Below, one piece after another: positions 35,307-43,531 of a stretch of 64,000 bases of DNA. Where the stretch lies: the NCBI GenBank assembly GCA_026225395.1, contig JAMFSR010000037.1, positions 62,001-126,000 of the forward strand. Reading direction: 5' to 3'. A model generated the notes under the pieces. The model was given only the letters and a program-made list of their open reading frames with translations. It made no database searches and was not told where the DNA came from. The DNA comes from Granulicella sapmiensis. GTDB taxonomy: Bacteria > Acidobacteriota > Terriglobia > Terriglobales > Acidobacteriaceae. The stretch's first letter is position 1. Each line of letters opens with the position of its first letter. Both the position numbers and the translations under genes were made by a program.

Positions 35307-35651
35307 AGTGTTTTTGTTCTCCTCGAACGCGAAAAGGCTCAGAGCAAACAGCATCAGTCGCTCGCAGCGAAGGTCGTGCCTGGTTTTTGTTTTGAGTTGC
35401 AGACGGCAGGAAGTGCTCTGCCTCGGCCCGTCTGTCATGGATGCCTGAGAGGATTCTCGAACGCGCCGTAGAACGACACAACCCTAGATGGAGGGTTGTT
35501 TTCGCACCCCACTTCTGAACCGCGCGGAAAACTTTCGTTACCCAACCCCGCCCAAAGGTATGTCAAGTTTGCTGGACACCATAAAACGCAAAATCAACCA
35601 GCAACTCACCGTGCGACTCCACAAAATTGCACGGTAAAAAACCGCCAAAAC
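35307..35651. other. Intergenic region between two minus-strand genes
   Basis: A 345-base gap. It contains a perfect 8-bp hairpin (acaaccct / agggttgt, loop agatgg) at 35478-35499 followed by TTTTC on the plus strand, and an AT-richer stretch at about 35570-35650. No gene recognised. The GGAG before the hydrolase start lies about 14 bases upstream, farther than usual. Confidence 0.4.
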
Positions 35652-36722
35652 CTACCCCACGGAAGCCATTCCCATCGCCTCCGCCAGCAGGGAATAACTC
35701 CGCAATCTCGCCTCATGCGAGTGCGTAATCGTGTTCACAATAAGCTCGTCCAGCTTGAGTGCAGTGGCAATGGAACGCAGCTGTGAAGCCACCTTCTCCG
35801 GCGTACCCACAACATAACGCGGCCATTCACCCTCTTCCGGCGCATCATAGCTGCCGGCAGTGAAAGAGACCAGCGGATTCGGCGCTGTAGGCACAGCACT
35901 TAGCTCACGCACAGCCTCATCAGGCGTGGCCACAGGCCGCCGATCATCCATGCGAATCCGCCGTTGTAACAAGCGCACCGAAGAGTGCAAATACTCAGCT
36001 TCCTCCTGCGTAGGCGCACAGATAACGCCAATAGCGAGCGTGGCTTCGGGCGTTTTCTGCTCTGCAGATGGCGTGAAATTCTGCTGATAATACTCAATCG
36101 CCTGTCGCGTTGCGATAGGCGAAAAGAAGTGCGCAAACGCATAAGGAAGGCCTTCTCTCGCAGCCGTTACAGAAGACCACGTCGACGACCCCAGCAGCCA
36201 CATCACGGGCGCTCCTGGGGCAGACGGCATCACGTTGATCTTGCGAAATGGATGGTCTGCCGGAAAGCGTTCCGGGTGCAAAAACGCTGTCAATTCAGCA
36301 AGTTGGTCGGGGAAGTCGTCGCGCTGCGAGGCCTTCCGATCGCGCCGCAACGCATAAGCTTCCAACTGTCCACCCCCCGGCGCGCGGCCCAGGCCAAGGT
36401 CGATGCGATTGGGGAACATCGCATGCAGCGTGCGGAATACCTCAGCCACCTTCAACGGCGCATAGTGCGGTAGCATGATGCCGCCGGAGCCAACGCGGAT
36501 GTTGTTCGTTGCTGCCGCCGCGCGGCCGATCAGGATTTCAGGCGCCGTACACGCCAGCAGATTCATCGAGTGGTGCTCGGAGTACCAGAGGCGCGTGTAG
36601 CCGAGCTTATCGACGTGCTGCGCCAGCGCGAGCGAGTTGTTGAGCGCGTCCGAAGGCGTGAAGCCTTCGGGAACGGGCGATTGATCGAGAACCGAAAGAC
36701 GAAGCGGGCGCGTGCTGCTCAT
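35652..36722 (-). CDS. Luciferase-like (LLM class) flavin-dependent oxidoreductase, MsnO8-like
   Basis: A 356-residue TIM-barrel monooxygenase-like protein. ATG 36722 gives the usual N-terminus (PLRLSVLDQSPVPEG); diagnostic stretches are YTRLWYSEHHSMNLLACTAPEIL, IRVGSGGIMLPHYAPLKVAEVF and IDLGLGRAPGGG, and WLLGSSTWSSVTAA. These enzymes use FMN reduced by a partner reductase to oxidise unknown substrates. It is divergent from the heptapeptide-repeat gene, with 124 bases between. Confidence 0.9.
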   Translation of the reverse strand: MSSTRPLRLSVLDQSPVPEGFTPSDALNNSLALAQHVDKLGYTRLWYSEHHSMNLLACTAPEILIGRAAAATNNIRVGSGGIMLPHYAPLKVAEVFRTLHAMFPNRIDLGLGRAPGGGQLEAYALRRDRKASQRDDFPDQLAELTAFLHPERFPADHPFRKINVMPSAPGAPVMWLLGSSTWSSVTAAREGLPYAFAHFFSPIATRQAIEYYQQNFTPSAEQKTPEATLAIGVICAPTQEEAEYLHSSVRLLQRRIRMDDRRPVATPDEAVRELSAVPTAPNPLVSFTAGSYDAPEEGEWPRYVVGTPEKVASQLRSIATALKLDELIVNTITHSHEARLRSYSLLAEAMGMASVG

Positions 36723-36846
36723 AGGGATTGGATGAGCGGGGACGAAGATCGACGCGTTTCTGCGTTGCTGGCGGGAACGTTTGGGCGATTGGGACGTCCA
36801 ATCGGCTAGGCTGCGAAGAATAGACTGCTGGCAGGAGCGCGCGCTG

Positions 36847-38565
36847 GTGAGTGGGCGACGAGTGATTGGCCGAGTGTGCGGACGTTGGCGGCGCGGCTTG
36901 TTGCTTGCGGCTCTGGTGGTGTTTGGCGGCGTATCCGGAGCCTTGGCGCAACAGGATGAGTCCGAGACGCCCGGCGCGGTCAATGTGCTGGACTCGCTGC
37001 GGCAGGGGCCACTGGTGATCTGGGTGGTGGGCCTAGCCGCACCCAAGATTCCTAAGATCCAGGGCGCACAGGTCTATCGAGCGCCCGATCCGGGGTATCA
37101 CGAAGCGACAACCGGAAGCCTGGGGCAAACGGCAGGGAGCTTCGGCCAGACCGCCGGAAGCTATGGTGTAGACGCCAGCAGCCCAACGATCAGTGCGCCG
37201 AGTTCGCCGAACATTCCGCGGGCTGACCCTAGTGCGAACACAGCGTCAGGCGCTGGATATACCGAGCAGACTTCGGGAAGCTTTGGTCAGACTTCCAGCA
37301 GCTACGGCACGACGGCCAGCAGCCATGGACAGACTGCCGGCTCGCTTGGGCAGACTTCAAGCAGCTACGGTCAGACCTCCGGCAGTTACGGACAGACGGC
37401 GGGCAGCTATGGGCAGTCGGCTGCCAGCTTTGGAGAGTCCGCAACGGCTACCGATGCGGATAAGGCGAGGTCTGCGCCGCGAGTCGTGGGAGCGAGTCCG
37501 ATGTTGCAGGAGCTGCGTTCGCAGATCGGCGATGCGTTGCCGGAGCTGGCGGTGAGTTTCCAGGATGTACCGATTGATCTATTGGCTCAGGACCTGAGGG
37601 CCGCGGTGGGGACGGCGAATTACCCGGATGTGTTGATCGGGAATCTGCCGCAAGAGGGGTTTCCGACCGGACTGGTGATGGGAGCGTTGTCGCCGGCGCG
37701 GTTTATGGACGATGGAGTGACCGACGGCCAGACGTTTGAGCATCAGTTTGTGGTGCTCAGTGCGGCGCCGCATGTGCGCACGGCGGTAGCGTTTGCGCTG
37801 TGGATGGGCGAGCCGTATGAGGAGTGCCCCGGATGCGTGGAGGCCGGACTCCAACCGGATGAGAAAGCCGCGGCAGGCGTAGCAGTGGTGGCGATGCAGC
37901 GGTTGATGCAGGGAAGCAGCGTGGGCGAGGATGCCGACCCGCTGATGGCTCCGTTTCCGCCGAACCTGGGACGGTCGATTTTGACGTCGAGCGGCAATCG
38001 GGTTTTGAGTGAGGATCTGGCGCATGTGGAGCTGATGCGGGCTTCGACGGCGGGCAGGCTCGCGGCGGTGAGTTTGCGGGTGATGGTTGGGTCGGCGGGC
38101 GTGTTTGGTGTGGCGCATCCGCTGGTGGTGTTGCGCAAAGGCGATGACGGCAAGTGGCGCGTGCTGCATGTGTCATTGAACCTGCCGGCGGTGGAGTCGC
38201 AGACGCAGCGTGAGGCGCTGGTGGACAAGTGCACGGACACGATTTGCGGAACCGATGCGGGTGCGCTGGCGGGCGTGTCGCTGGCATCGCCAAGAGATGG
38301 CGAGCAGCAGCATCCGACGCCGGAGCTTTGGTGGGACAACGGTGGAGGGTCGCGGCTGGAGGTCGTGGAGTGGCAGGGCAATGTGGGTGGAGGTTGGTCG
38401 GATGCGCGGCTGTTCCTGGTGCCGGATCGCGGAGCGAAGCTAAGGACACGCGTGACGGCGCAGTTTGCGAGCCGCGAGGCGACGTATCGCTGGCGGGTGT
38501 GGAGTGTGGGTGCGGATGGTGCGACGAAGATCAGCGCGTGGCGGACGTTCAAGGTGGCAAGGTAA
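36847..38565 (+). CDS. Exported protein with Gly/Ser/Gln heptapeptide repeats
   Basis: A 572-residue protein starting at GTG 36847 (AGGAG nine bases upstream); a signal peptide (GLLLAALVVFGGVSGALAQ) follows an Arg-rich start. Residues about 90-200 are low complexity, built of heptapeptides of the type G-S-[LFY]-G-Q-T-[AS]: three units at 37114-37176 and eight at 37276-37443. The remaining 370 residues have no family I recognise; they contain Trp-rich beta segments at the C-terminus (ELWWDNGGGS, YRWRVWSVGADGATKISAWRTF). It may be a surface or adhesive protein with a spacer of repeats. No homologous neighbour is visible. Confidence 0.72.
   Translation: MSGRRVIGRVCGRWRRGLLLAALVVFGGVSGALAQQDESETPGAVNVLDSLRQGPLVIWVVGLAAPKIPKIQGAQVYRAPDPGYHEATTGSLGQTAGSFGQTAGSYGVDASSPTISAPSSPNIPRADPSANTASGAGYTEQTSGSFGQTSSSYGTTASSHGQTAGSLGQTSSSYGQTSGSYGQTAGSYGQSAASFGESATATDADKARSAPRVVGASPMLQELRSQIGDALPELAVSFQDVPIDLLAQDLRAAVGTANYPDVLIGNLPQEGFPTGLVMGALSPARFMDDGVTDGQTFEHQFVVLSAAPHVRTAVAFALWMGEPYEECPGCVEAGLQPDEKAAAGVAVVAMQRLMQGSSVGEDADPLMAPFPPNLGRSILTSSGNRVLSEDLAHVELMRASTAGRLAAVSLRVMVGSAGVFGVAHPLVVLRKGDDGKWRVLHVSLNLPAVESQTQREALVDKCTDTICGTDAGALAGVSLASPRDGEQQHPTPELWWDNGGGSRLEVVEWQGNVGGGWSDARLFLVPDRGAKLRTRVTAQFASREATYRWRVWSVGADGATKISAWRTFKVAR
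37114..37443 (+). repeat. Heptapeptide-encoding 21-bp tandem repeat
   Basis: Two runs of 21-bp units (37114-37176, three units; 37276-37443, eight units) in the same reading frame. Units vary at third positions and at residue 3 (Leu, Phe, Tyr or His) while Gly4 is invariant and Gly1 alternates with Ser or Ala, which implies selection on the protein and rapid unit number change. Confidence 0.8.
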
Positions 38566-38735
38566 GCGCCTTCGTCATCTTCGGCAGGGTGAGTGTACCG
38601 AGACATGCATTCCGTTGTGGAGCTCAGACATCCGTTACAGGCCCCTGCGGTAGCGATGGTCCGACTTGGACGGTATGAGCTTTGTCAGTCCCCTGGCGAT
38701 GGACAGCCTGGATAGGCTGTTAGCCTTAGATACCA

Positions 38736-38981
38736 GTGCCTTCCATTTATATAAGCAAGCTTTTTCATGAGTTACGCGACGAACTCCTTTCGGCGATGCA
38801 CGTTGCGGTCGAGCGTGAAGTTCGGGCTGGAAAGCCGGTGGACGTGAACCGTCTGTGGCGGACGTTTTCTCGTGCGGCCGCGGGTAAAATGGCCAGCCCG
38901 GTGGAAGTCTCCGACCACTGCGTGGAAGCAGAGCGGCCAGTCGTGAAACGGCGCAGGCCGGTCGAGTCTGACGAGAGTTGA
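38736..38981 (+). CDS. Small hypothetical protein
   Basis: An 81-residue frame from GTG 38736. Its composition (about 15 basic and 15 acidic residues; LWRTFSRAAAGKM, VVKRRRPVES) looks like real protein, and it has no competing frame on the other strand with better features. No Shine-Dalgarno is obvious and the family is unknown. An internal ATG at 38796 could be the true start. I place it low. Confidence 0.3.
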   Translation: MPSIYISKLFHELRDELLSAMHVAVEREVRAGKPVDVNRLWRTFSRAAAGKMASPVEVSDHCVEAERPVVKRRRPVESDES

Positions 38982-39100
38982 CCGGAAAGCGTAAGGCGAA
39001 GACCCTTGAAGACGGCGTCATCGGCAACTGCCCTTCACGGCTTTAACAGTTGCCGAAACCCGACTTTGCGGGACGTGCGAACCGTATCGCCCTGCTGTAG

Positions 39101-39128
39101 TGTTGAATATTTTTGCTAATATTCAACA
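39101..39128. promoter_or_regulatory. Perfect palindrome abutting the HTH regulator start
   Basis: An 11-bp perfect inverted repeat (tgttgaatatt at 39101-39111, aatattcaaca at 39118-39128, spacer tttgct) that touches the ATG at 39129. It is AT-rich in a GC-rich setting and is of the size bound by a winged-helix dimer, so it is probably an operator for autoregulation. The mRNA start must lie in or very near it, so translation may be from a leaderless message. Confidence 0.65.
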
Positions 39129-39722
39129 ATGCGCGATAGCGGAATTGAACCCAAGCATGGTCAAGTCGACCCATACATCATTCGGAACCGGAAACAGCTT
39201 GCCACGCTCAAAGCCGCCGCACGCCAGGAACTGCTCGACGTACTTTCCTCGATGGGGACTGTTTCTGTCGCAGAGTTAGCAACCGCACTGGGTAAGCCAG
39301 CCGACAGTTTGTACTATCACTTGCGCATTCTTCAGAAAGCCGGTCTCGTGGTCGAAGACGGCACACGTGAAGAAGCAGGCCACAACGAGCGACTTTACCG
39401 TGCTGTCGCTTCGGATCTTCGGCTCGCATACACGCCCGGGCCGAAGGGGAATGCAGAAGCGGTCACGCCCATAGTTGACTCTATGCTGCGGCTCACGTCG
39501 CGAGACTTTAAAGCTGCCTTCACAGACGCGACCACGGTGGTTGAAGGACCGCAAAGAGAACTATGGGCAGCACGCACCACCGGCTGGCTTACCGAGGAGC
39601 AGGTGGAGGAACTAAACCGGCATCTGGCGTCTATGCGGCAGATAACCGTCTCTTCGCCTCCGCGCGATGGAGGGGAGCGACTGTATGCGTTGACGATGGT
39701 ACTTGCGCCACTGAACCGCTAA
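39129..39722 (+). CDS. Winged-helix (ArsR/HTH_20 type) transcriptional regulator
   Basis: A 197-residue DNA-binding protein. Residues about 30-100 form the winged helix (ARQELLDVLSSMGTVSVAELATALGKPADSLYYHLRILQKAGLVVEDG), with SLYYHLR as recognition helix. The C-terminal half (RLYRAVASDLRL and onward) is of unknown type, with no metal Cys motif, so it is not a classical metal sensor. It starts on the last base pair of a perfect palindrome, most simply an autoregulatory site, and its only close downstream neighbour is the aspartic protease at 39799. Confidence 0.85.
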   Translation: MRDSGIEPKHGQVDPYIIRNRKQLATLKAAARQELLDVLSSMGTVSVAELATALGKPADSLYYHLRILQKAGLVVEDGTREEAGHNERLYRAVASDLRLAYTPGPKGNAEAVTPIVDSMLRLTSRDFKAAFTDATTVVEGPQRELWAARTTGWLTEEQVEELNRHLASMRQITVSSPPRDGGERLYALTMVLAPLNR

Positions 39723-39798
39723 GGCAAATTACCTGCGGGTGTATAGGCAGACATGGGTAGCAACCACGTTTCTCCAACGAATTGATAGAGGCCCAGCT

Positions 39799-41136
39799 AT
39801 GACACGATCCGGATGTACAAAACTGCTGTTTGCATTTCTATGGATAGCCATAAGCGGCATTTGCTCTCAAGAAATGAGCGCAGCCGGAGTTCAATCGGCG
39901 AACGTCACCATCGGTGATGTTCCGATGGCTCAGCTCACGTCTGAAATCACGAAGACCACTCCCGGGCCGCTGCGTGACTTCTTCGCCGGGGTGCTCGCCG
40001 CGCGTGAAGGAAGAGATGATGAGGCCATTCAACTCTTTACGCAGGCATTGCCATCGCTACGCCGCACAGACCCGGACCAGGCTGCGTTCGCCTTGCGCCT
40101 TCTTGCGGACGTCTACGACCGAGAAGGCCTTTATGCGCGCTCCAGTCCCTTGTACGATGAGTTGGACACATCCGGTCTTTTGAACAGACTGCCCGAGGTA
40201 TATCGCCAGGGGGCAAAGGACGATGCCGAATTGGCGCGGGTACTAGCCGGCTCTCCCGTACAAACGATTGCGCGCAACGGGCCGGTGCATCTGGTCACGA
40301 GCCGCAACAATCCGCTTGGATTGATTACAACGGAGCTCACCGTGAATGGCGTCCGCTCAGAGTGGATTCTTGACACAGGCGCGAACGAGTCCGTCATCAG
40401 CCGGAGCCTTGCATCGCAGCTACATCTTTCCCTTCTTCCGGGTGTGGCCCACACTTCGGGTGGTGTTACGGGCATCGAGAATGAGCTGCACGTAGCGCTT
40501 TTGCCGAACCTTCCACTGGGCGGAGTCACCGGCCACAACGTCCTTCTGATGGTACTGGATGACGCCAACCTCACAATTCCTAACGGCAACGGGGGCTCCT
40601 ACCGCATCGCAGGAATCATTGGCTTCCCGGTGCTTCGCGCTCTGGGAAGCATTACGTTCCATCACGACGGTACGCTTGACGCGACGGTAGATGGCGGAAG
40701 TGCGTCTGCGGGTTCTCCCTTGGAACTACACATGCTCAACCCGGTCACAGAGGCGGCAGTAGAAGGCGAACTCATTCCCTTCACGCTCGATACCGGAGCC
40801 TCTGGGACGAACCTCTCGGTGCGCTTCTTCGATCGGTTTCAGGTAGAGAAGTCAACATGGAAGAAGGTACAAACGAAGAACTTTGGTGCAGGTGGAGAGA
40901 CGGCGTCGCAGAGTTATCTTGTCCACTCTATCGCTCTTGAGGTTGGAGGACGCACAGTCACTTTGCAAAACCTCGCCGTCACTCCTGCCGCGCAGCATGC
41001 CGATATCGATACGCTCTTCGGAAATATCGGCGAAGATTTGTTCCAGTCTGTGCAAAGCTTTACCTTCGACTTTACGAACATGCGCTTTGTGATGGGACCG
41101 CTGCTATCTGCCTCTAACGCAACCAGAAAAGATTAG
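39799..41136 (+). CDS. Exported aspartic protease-like protein with two DTG motifs
   Basis: A 445-residue protein with a signal peptide (SGCTKLLFAFLWIAISGICS). Residues about 50-150 form a helical TPR-like domain (REGRDDEAIQLFTQALPSL, FALRLLADVYDREG). Two retropepsin-like signature sites follow: WILDTGANESVIS at about residue 192 and FTLDTGASGTNLS at about 331, each DTG with hydrophobic flanks, and each followed by an IIGFPVLR-like or LFGNIGEDLF segment. Two DTG sites in one chain suggest a pseudo-dimeric, pepsin-type active site made by duplication of a half. Exported retropepsin-like proteins of this form are typical in Acidobacteria; substrate unknown. It follows the HTH gene by 77 bases. 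Confidence 0.78.
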   Translation: MTRSGCTKLLFAFLWIAISGICSQEMSAAGVQSANVTIGDVPMAQLTSEITKTTPGPLRDFFAGVLAAREGRDDEAIQLFTQALPSLRRTDPDQAAFALRLLADVYDREGLYARSSPLYDELDTSGLLNRLPEVYRQGAKDDAELARVLAGSPVQTIARNGPVHLVTSRNNPLGLITTELTVNGVRSEWILDTGANESVISRSLASQLHLSLLPGVAHTSGGVTGIENELHVALLPNLPLGGVTGHNVLLMVLDDANLTIPNGNGGSYRIAGIIGFPVLRALGSITFHHDGTLDATVDGGSASAGSPLELHMLNPVTEAAVEGELIPFTLDTGASGTNLSVRFFDRFQVEKSTWKKVQTKNFGAGGETASQSYLVHSIALEVGGRTVTLQNLAVTPAAQHADIDTLFGNIGEDLFQSVQSFTFDFTNMRFVMGPLLSASNATRKD

Positions 41137-41698
41137 TCCTGAGAAACGCGCATGTCGTCTGGATCGATTCTGGGTTGGCGGTACATCACCGAGTCACTCA
41201 TCGAGGCCGGACTAGGATCCATAAGTCGCCTTATCGGAAGTAATCGCCCGGCATTCTCAACCGCGAAGAGCAGGCCGATGCACTCATCGACAGGTCCTTG
41301 AGCGTGTTTCATAGACCTCTGACAGTGATTGTCCCCTTGGGCAAACAGCAGATCCTTCCCCGTTGGCTTCGCTCAGGGTTAGGATGACAAGTTTGTGGTG
41401 TGACTTTTAGACTCACCACACTCGTATGGTGGGTCTAAAAGTCGTGGCGGTACTGTGCCGGGCCTTCAGCCCTCTTTCTGTGGCGGGCCTCACCTGGGCC
41501 TTCGGCCAGGCTGGTATGTTGCCGGGCCTTTGGCCCTTCGTGTTGTGGTTGGCCTTGAAAGTCCCGTCGATCCTGAGGTTGTACCGACATACGCCCCTCG
41601 GTTGGCTATGCGACACGAATGACTCAGGACACCCGGCATTTATGGAACAGGCGCGAGCATGGTCGTGGGACGGCGGTTGAATCCGCTATGCTCGGGGT
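41137..41698. other. Repeat-rich intergenic region
   Basis: 562 bases without a convincing gene. It contains a near-perfect 17-bp palindrome at 41402-41443, then three GGGCC-type hairpins (gggccttcagccc, ctgggccttcggccagg and gggcctttggccc) in tandem at about 41459-41550. The left 260 bases hold no structure I recognise. The sequence ccccgttggcttcgctcag is like other repeat fragments at 60650-60690. Confidence 0.5.
41402..41443. repeat. 17-bp palindrome (GACTTTTAGAC type)
   Basis: Left arm 41402-41418 and right arm 41427-41443 pair over 17 bp with one G-U, loop of 8 bases. It begins and ends at the same sequence, like a mobile terminal palindrome. Adjacent to the tandem GGCC hairpins. Confidence 0.6.
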
Positions 41699-42529
41699 GT
41701 GAGTTTCGTTCGACAGGGTGAGGGTCCGGCGCTGCTGGAGGTGCGCGATCTGCGGATTGCGTTCGCGGGCAAGGAAGCGGTGCGTGGCGTTTCGTTTGAG
41801 GTAAATCGCGGCGAGACACTGGGGTTGGTGGGTGAGTCGGGGTCGGGGAAGTCGGCGACTAGTCTGGCTATGATGCGGTTGTTGCCGGAGTCGGCGAAGG
41901 TGACCGGATCGATTGCGTTGGACGGTTCTGAAATGCTGACGCTGCCTGAAGCCGAGATGCGGCGCAGGCGCGGGCAGGACGTTGCGATGATTTTTCAGGA
42001 GCCGATGACGGCGCTGAATCCGGTGATGAAGGTGGGGCGGCAGATCGGCGAGGCGCTGCTGGCGCATGCTCCGAAGATGGGGCGGCGTGAGGTGCGGGAG
42101 CGCGTGCTGCAGGCGATGCATGAGGTCGGGCTGCCTGATCCGGAGCGGCGGTGTGATGACTATCCGCACCAGTTTTCGGGTGGGCAGCGGCAGCGGGTGG
42201 TGATTGCGATGGCGCTGATCAATAAGCCTCGGTTGCTGATTGCCGACGAGCCGACGACGGCGCTGGATGTGACGGTGCAGGCGCAGATCCTGGCGTTGTT
42301 GAAGAAGCTGCGCTTGGAGCATGATTTGTCGATGTTGTTTATCTCGCATGACCTGGCGGTGGTGGCGCAGGTGGCGGATCGTGTGGCTGTGATGCGGCAT
42401 GGAGAGATTGTGGAGCAGGGAACGGTGGCGCAGATCTTCGGCGATGCGCGACATGAGTACACGCGGAAGCTGTTGGCGAGTGCGCCTTCGATGACAACGG
42501 ATAGAGATCGGCCTTTGGCGACGGTTTAG
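41699..42529 (+). CDS. ABC transporter ATP-binding protein, Dpp/Opp type, orphan
   Basis: A 276-residue ATPase. Walker [12 protein letters not shown] near residue 45, signature FSGGQRQRV, and Walker [13 protein letters not shown] are intact, and the switch His is in SHDLAVV. The oligopeptide-transporter C-terminal extension with the oligo_HPY consensus is missing; the protein ends 20 residues after [10 protein letters not shown]. No permease or substrate-binding gene is adjacent, so the importer partner is unknown. The start is GTG with no clear Shine-Dalgarno. Confidence 0.85.
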   Translation: MSFVRQGEGPALLEVRDLRIAFAGKEAVRGVSFEVNRGETLGLVGESGSGKSATSLAMMRLLPESAKVTGSIALDGSEMLTLPEAEMRRRRGQDVAMIFQEPMTALNPVMKVGRQIGEALLAHAPKMGRREVRERVLQAMHEVGLPDPERRCDDYPHQFSGGQRQRVVIAMALINKPRLLIADEPTTALDVTVQAQILALLKKLRLEHDLSMLFISHDLAVVAQVADRVAVMRHGEIVEQGTVAQIFGDARHEYTRKLLASAPSMTTDRDRPLATV

Positions 42530-42673
42530 GCGAGGGTGTTTCTTCGGCTTCGAACCCGCACCCGGTTCTTGAATTGGAGAGGAATGAGGGCTGAGAGGGG
42601 CGAGGATTGAGGGTGGATGCTCTCATGCGCAAAGCGGACGTTGGTTGGAATGGGGTAGACTGACCGTCGGCTC

Positions 42674-43423
42674 ATGCGCGCGTTAGTAATTTCGGACATT
42701 CACGGTAATCTTCAGGCTCTCGAGGCAGTGCTCGCGGCAGCTGGGACGGTCGATCAGGTATGGAACCTTGGCGATACGGTGGGGTACGGCGCGAATCCAA
42801 ACGAGGTCATCGATATTATTCGGCCGTTGGCGGCGGTGAATGTGCGCGGCAATCATGACCGTGTTTGTTGCGGGTTGACGAGTTCGCAGGGGTTCAATCC
42901 GGTGGCGGCGGAGGCGGCTACCTGGACGCATGCGACGCTGACTCCGGAGAATTTGCAGTGGCTGCGCGATATGCCCAAAGGGCCTGTGCCGGCGACGGAG
43001 CGTGCGATGTGTGCGCATGGATCACCGCTGCATGAGGACCATTACATTGTGTCGATGCGCGATGCGTGGACGCCGCTGCAGCGGATGCAGACCGAGATTA
43101 CGTTCTTCGGGCATACGCATGTGCAGGGTGGGTTTTCCCAGCGCGATGCGGAGTGGGAAGAAGAACGTCCGCAGTATGAGGAGCAAGAAACAGCGGAAGA
43201 AGTAACGATCGATGTCCCCGAGGGGACGCGGCATTTGATCAACCCGGGGTCGGTGGGGCAGCCGAGGGACAGCGACTGGCGCGCGGCGTTTGCGATCTAC
43301 GACGATGGCGTGGAGCAAATTACGTTCTATCGCATTCCCTACGATGTAGCCGCGGCGCAGGCGGCAATTCGGGCGGCGAAGCTGCCGGAGCGGCTGGCGG
43401 GACGGTTGGCGGTCGGGCGGTAG
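42674..43423 (+). CDS. Metallophosphoesterase family protein
   Basis: A 249-residue cytoplasmic phosphoesterase with the calcineurin-like signature: DIHGNL, NLGDTVGYG, VRGNHDRV, CAHGSPL and GHTHVQGG. All metal ligands (Asp, His, Asn) are present. Members hydrolyse nucleotides or phosphodiesters; the substrate is unknown. Sequence between the DIHGN and GHTH is typical of the YfcE/MJ0936-like branch. It is convergent with the patatin gene, separated by a 28-bp perfect inverted repeat. Confidence 0.88.
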   Translation: MRALVISDIHGNLQALEAVLAAAGTVDQVWNLGDTVGYGANPNEVIDIIRPLAAVNVRGNHDRVCCGLTSSQGFNPVAAEAATWTHATLTPENLQWLRDMPKGPVPATERAMCAHGSPLHEDHYIVSMRDAWTPLQRMQTEITFFGHTHVQGGFSQRDAEWEEERPQYEEQETAEEVTIDVPEGTRHLINPGSVGQPRDSDWRAAFAIYDDGVEQITFYRIPYDVAAAQAAIRAAKLPERLAGRLAVGR

Positions 43424-43445
43424 AGGCAGGGCTGGGGGAGAGTGT

Positions 43446-43527
43446 AGAGGATAGAGTGTAGAGGATAGAGAAAGCGCTTTGGTGCTGCTCTGATGCCGTT
43501 TTCTCTATCCTCTACACTCTATCCTCT
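43446..43527. terminator. 28-bp perfect inverted repeat between convergent genes
   Basis: Left arm 43446-43473 and right arm 43500-43527 are exact reverse complements over 28 bp, with a 26-base loop. The left arm contains an inner 14-nt direct repeat (gtgtagaggatag plus a). Such long perfect arms are stronger than needed for termination and suggest a mobile element. Confidence 0.75.
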
Positions 43528-43531
43528 GCTT

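Noticed and set aside
35478-35504. Terminator for a plus-strand gene
   Set aside because: No plus-strand gene ends just before it; it lies upstream of a minus-strand gene, so it was only recorded as a hairpin in the intergenic entry.
36781-36846. Upstream TTG start for the heptapeptide-repeat protein
   Set aside because: The GTG at 36847 has AGGAG at suitable distance and puts the signal peptide near the start; the TTG has neither.
41137-41400. Remnant of a recombinase gene
   Set aside because: Translated fragments gave stops within 20-40 codons and no family motif.
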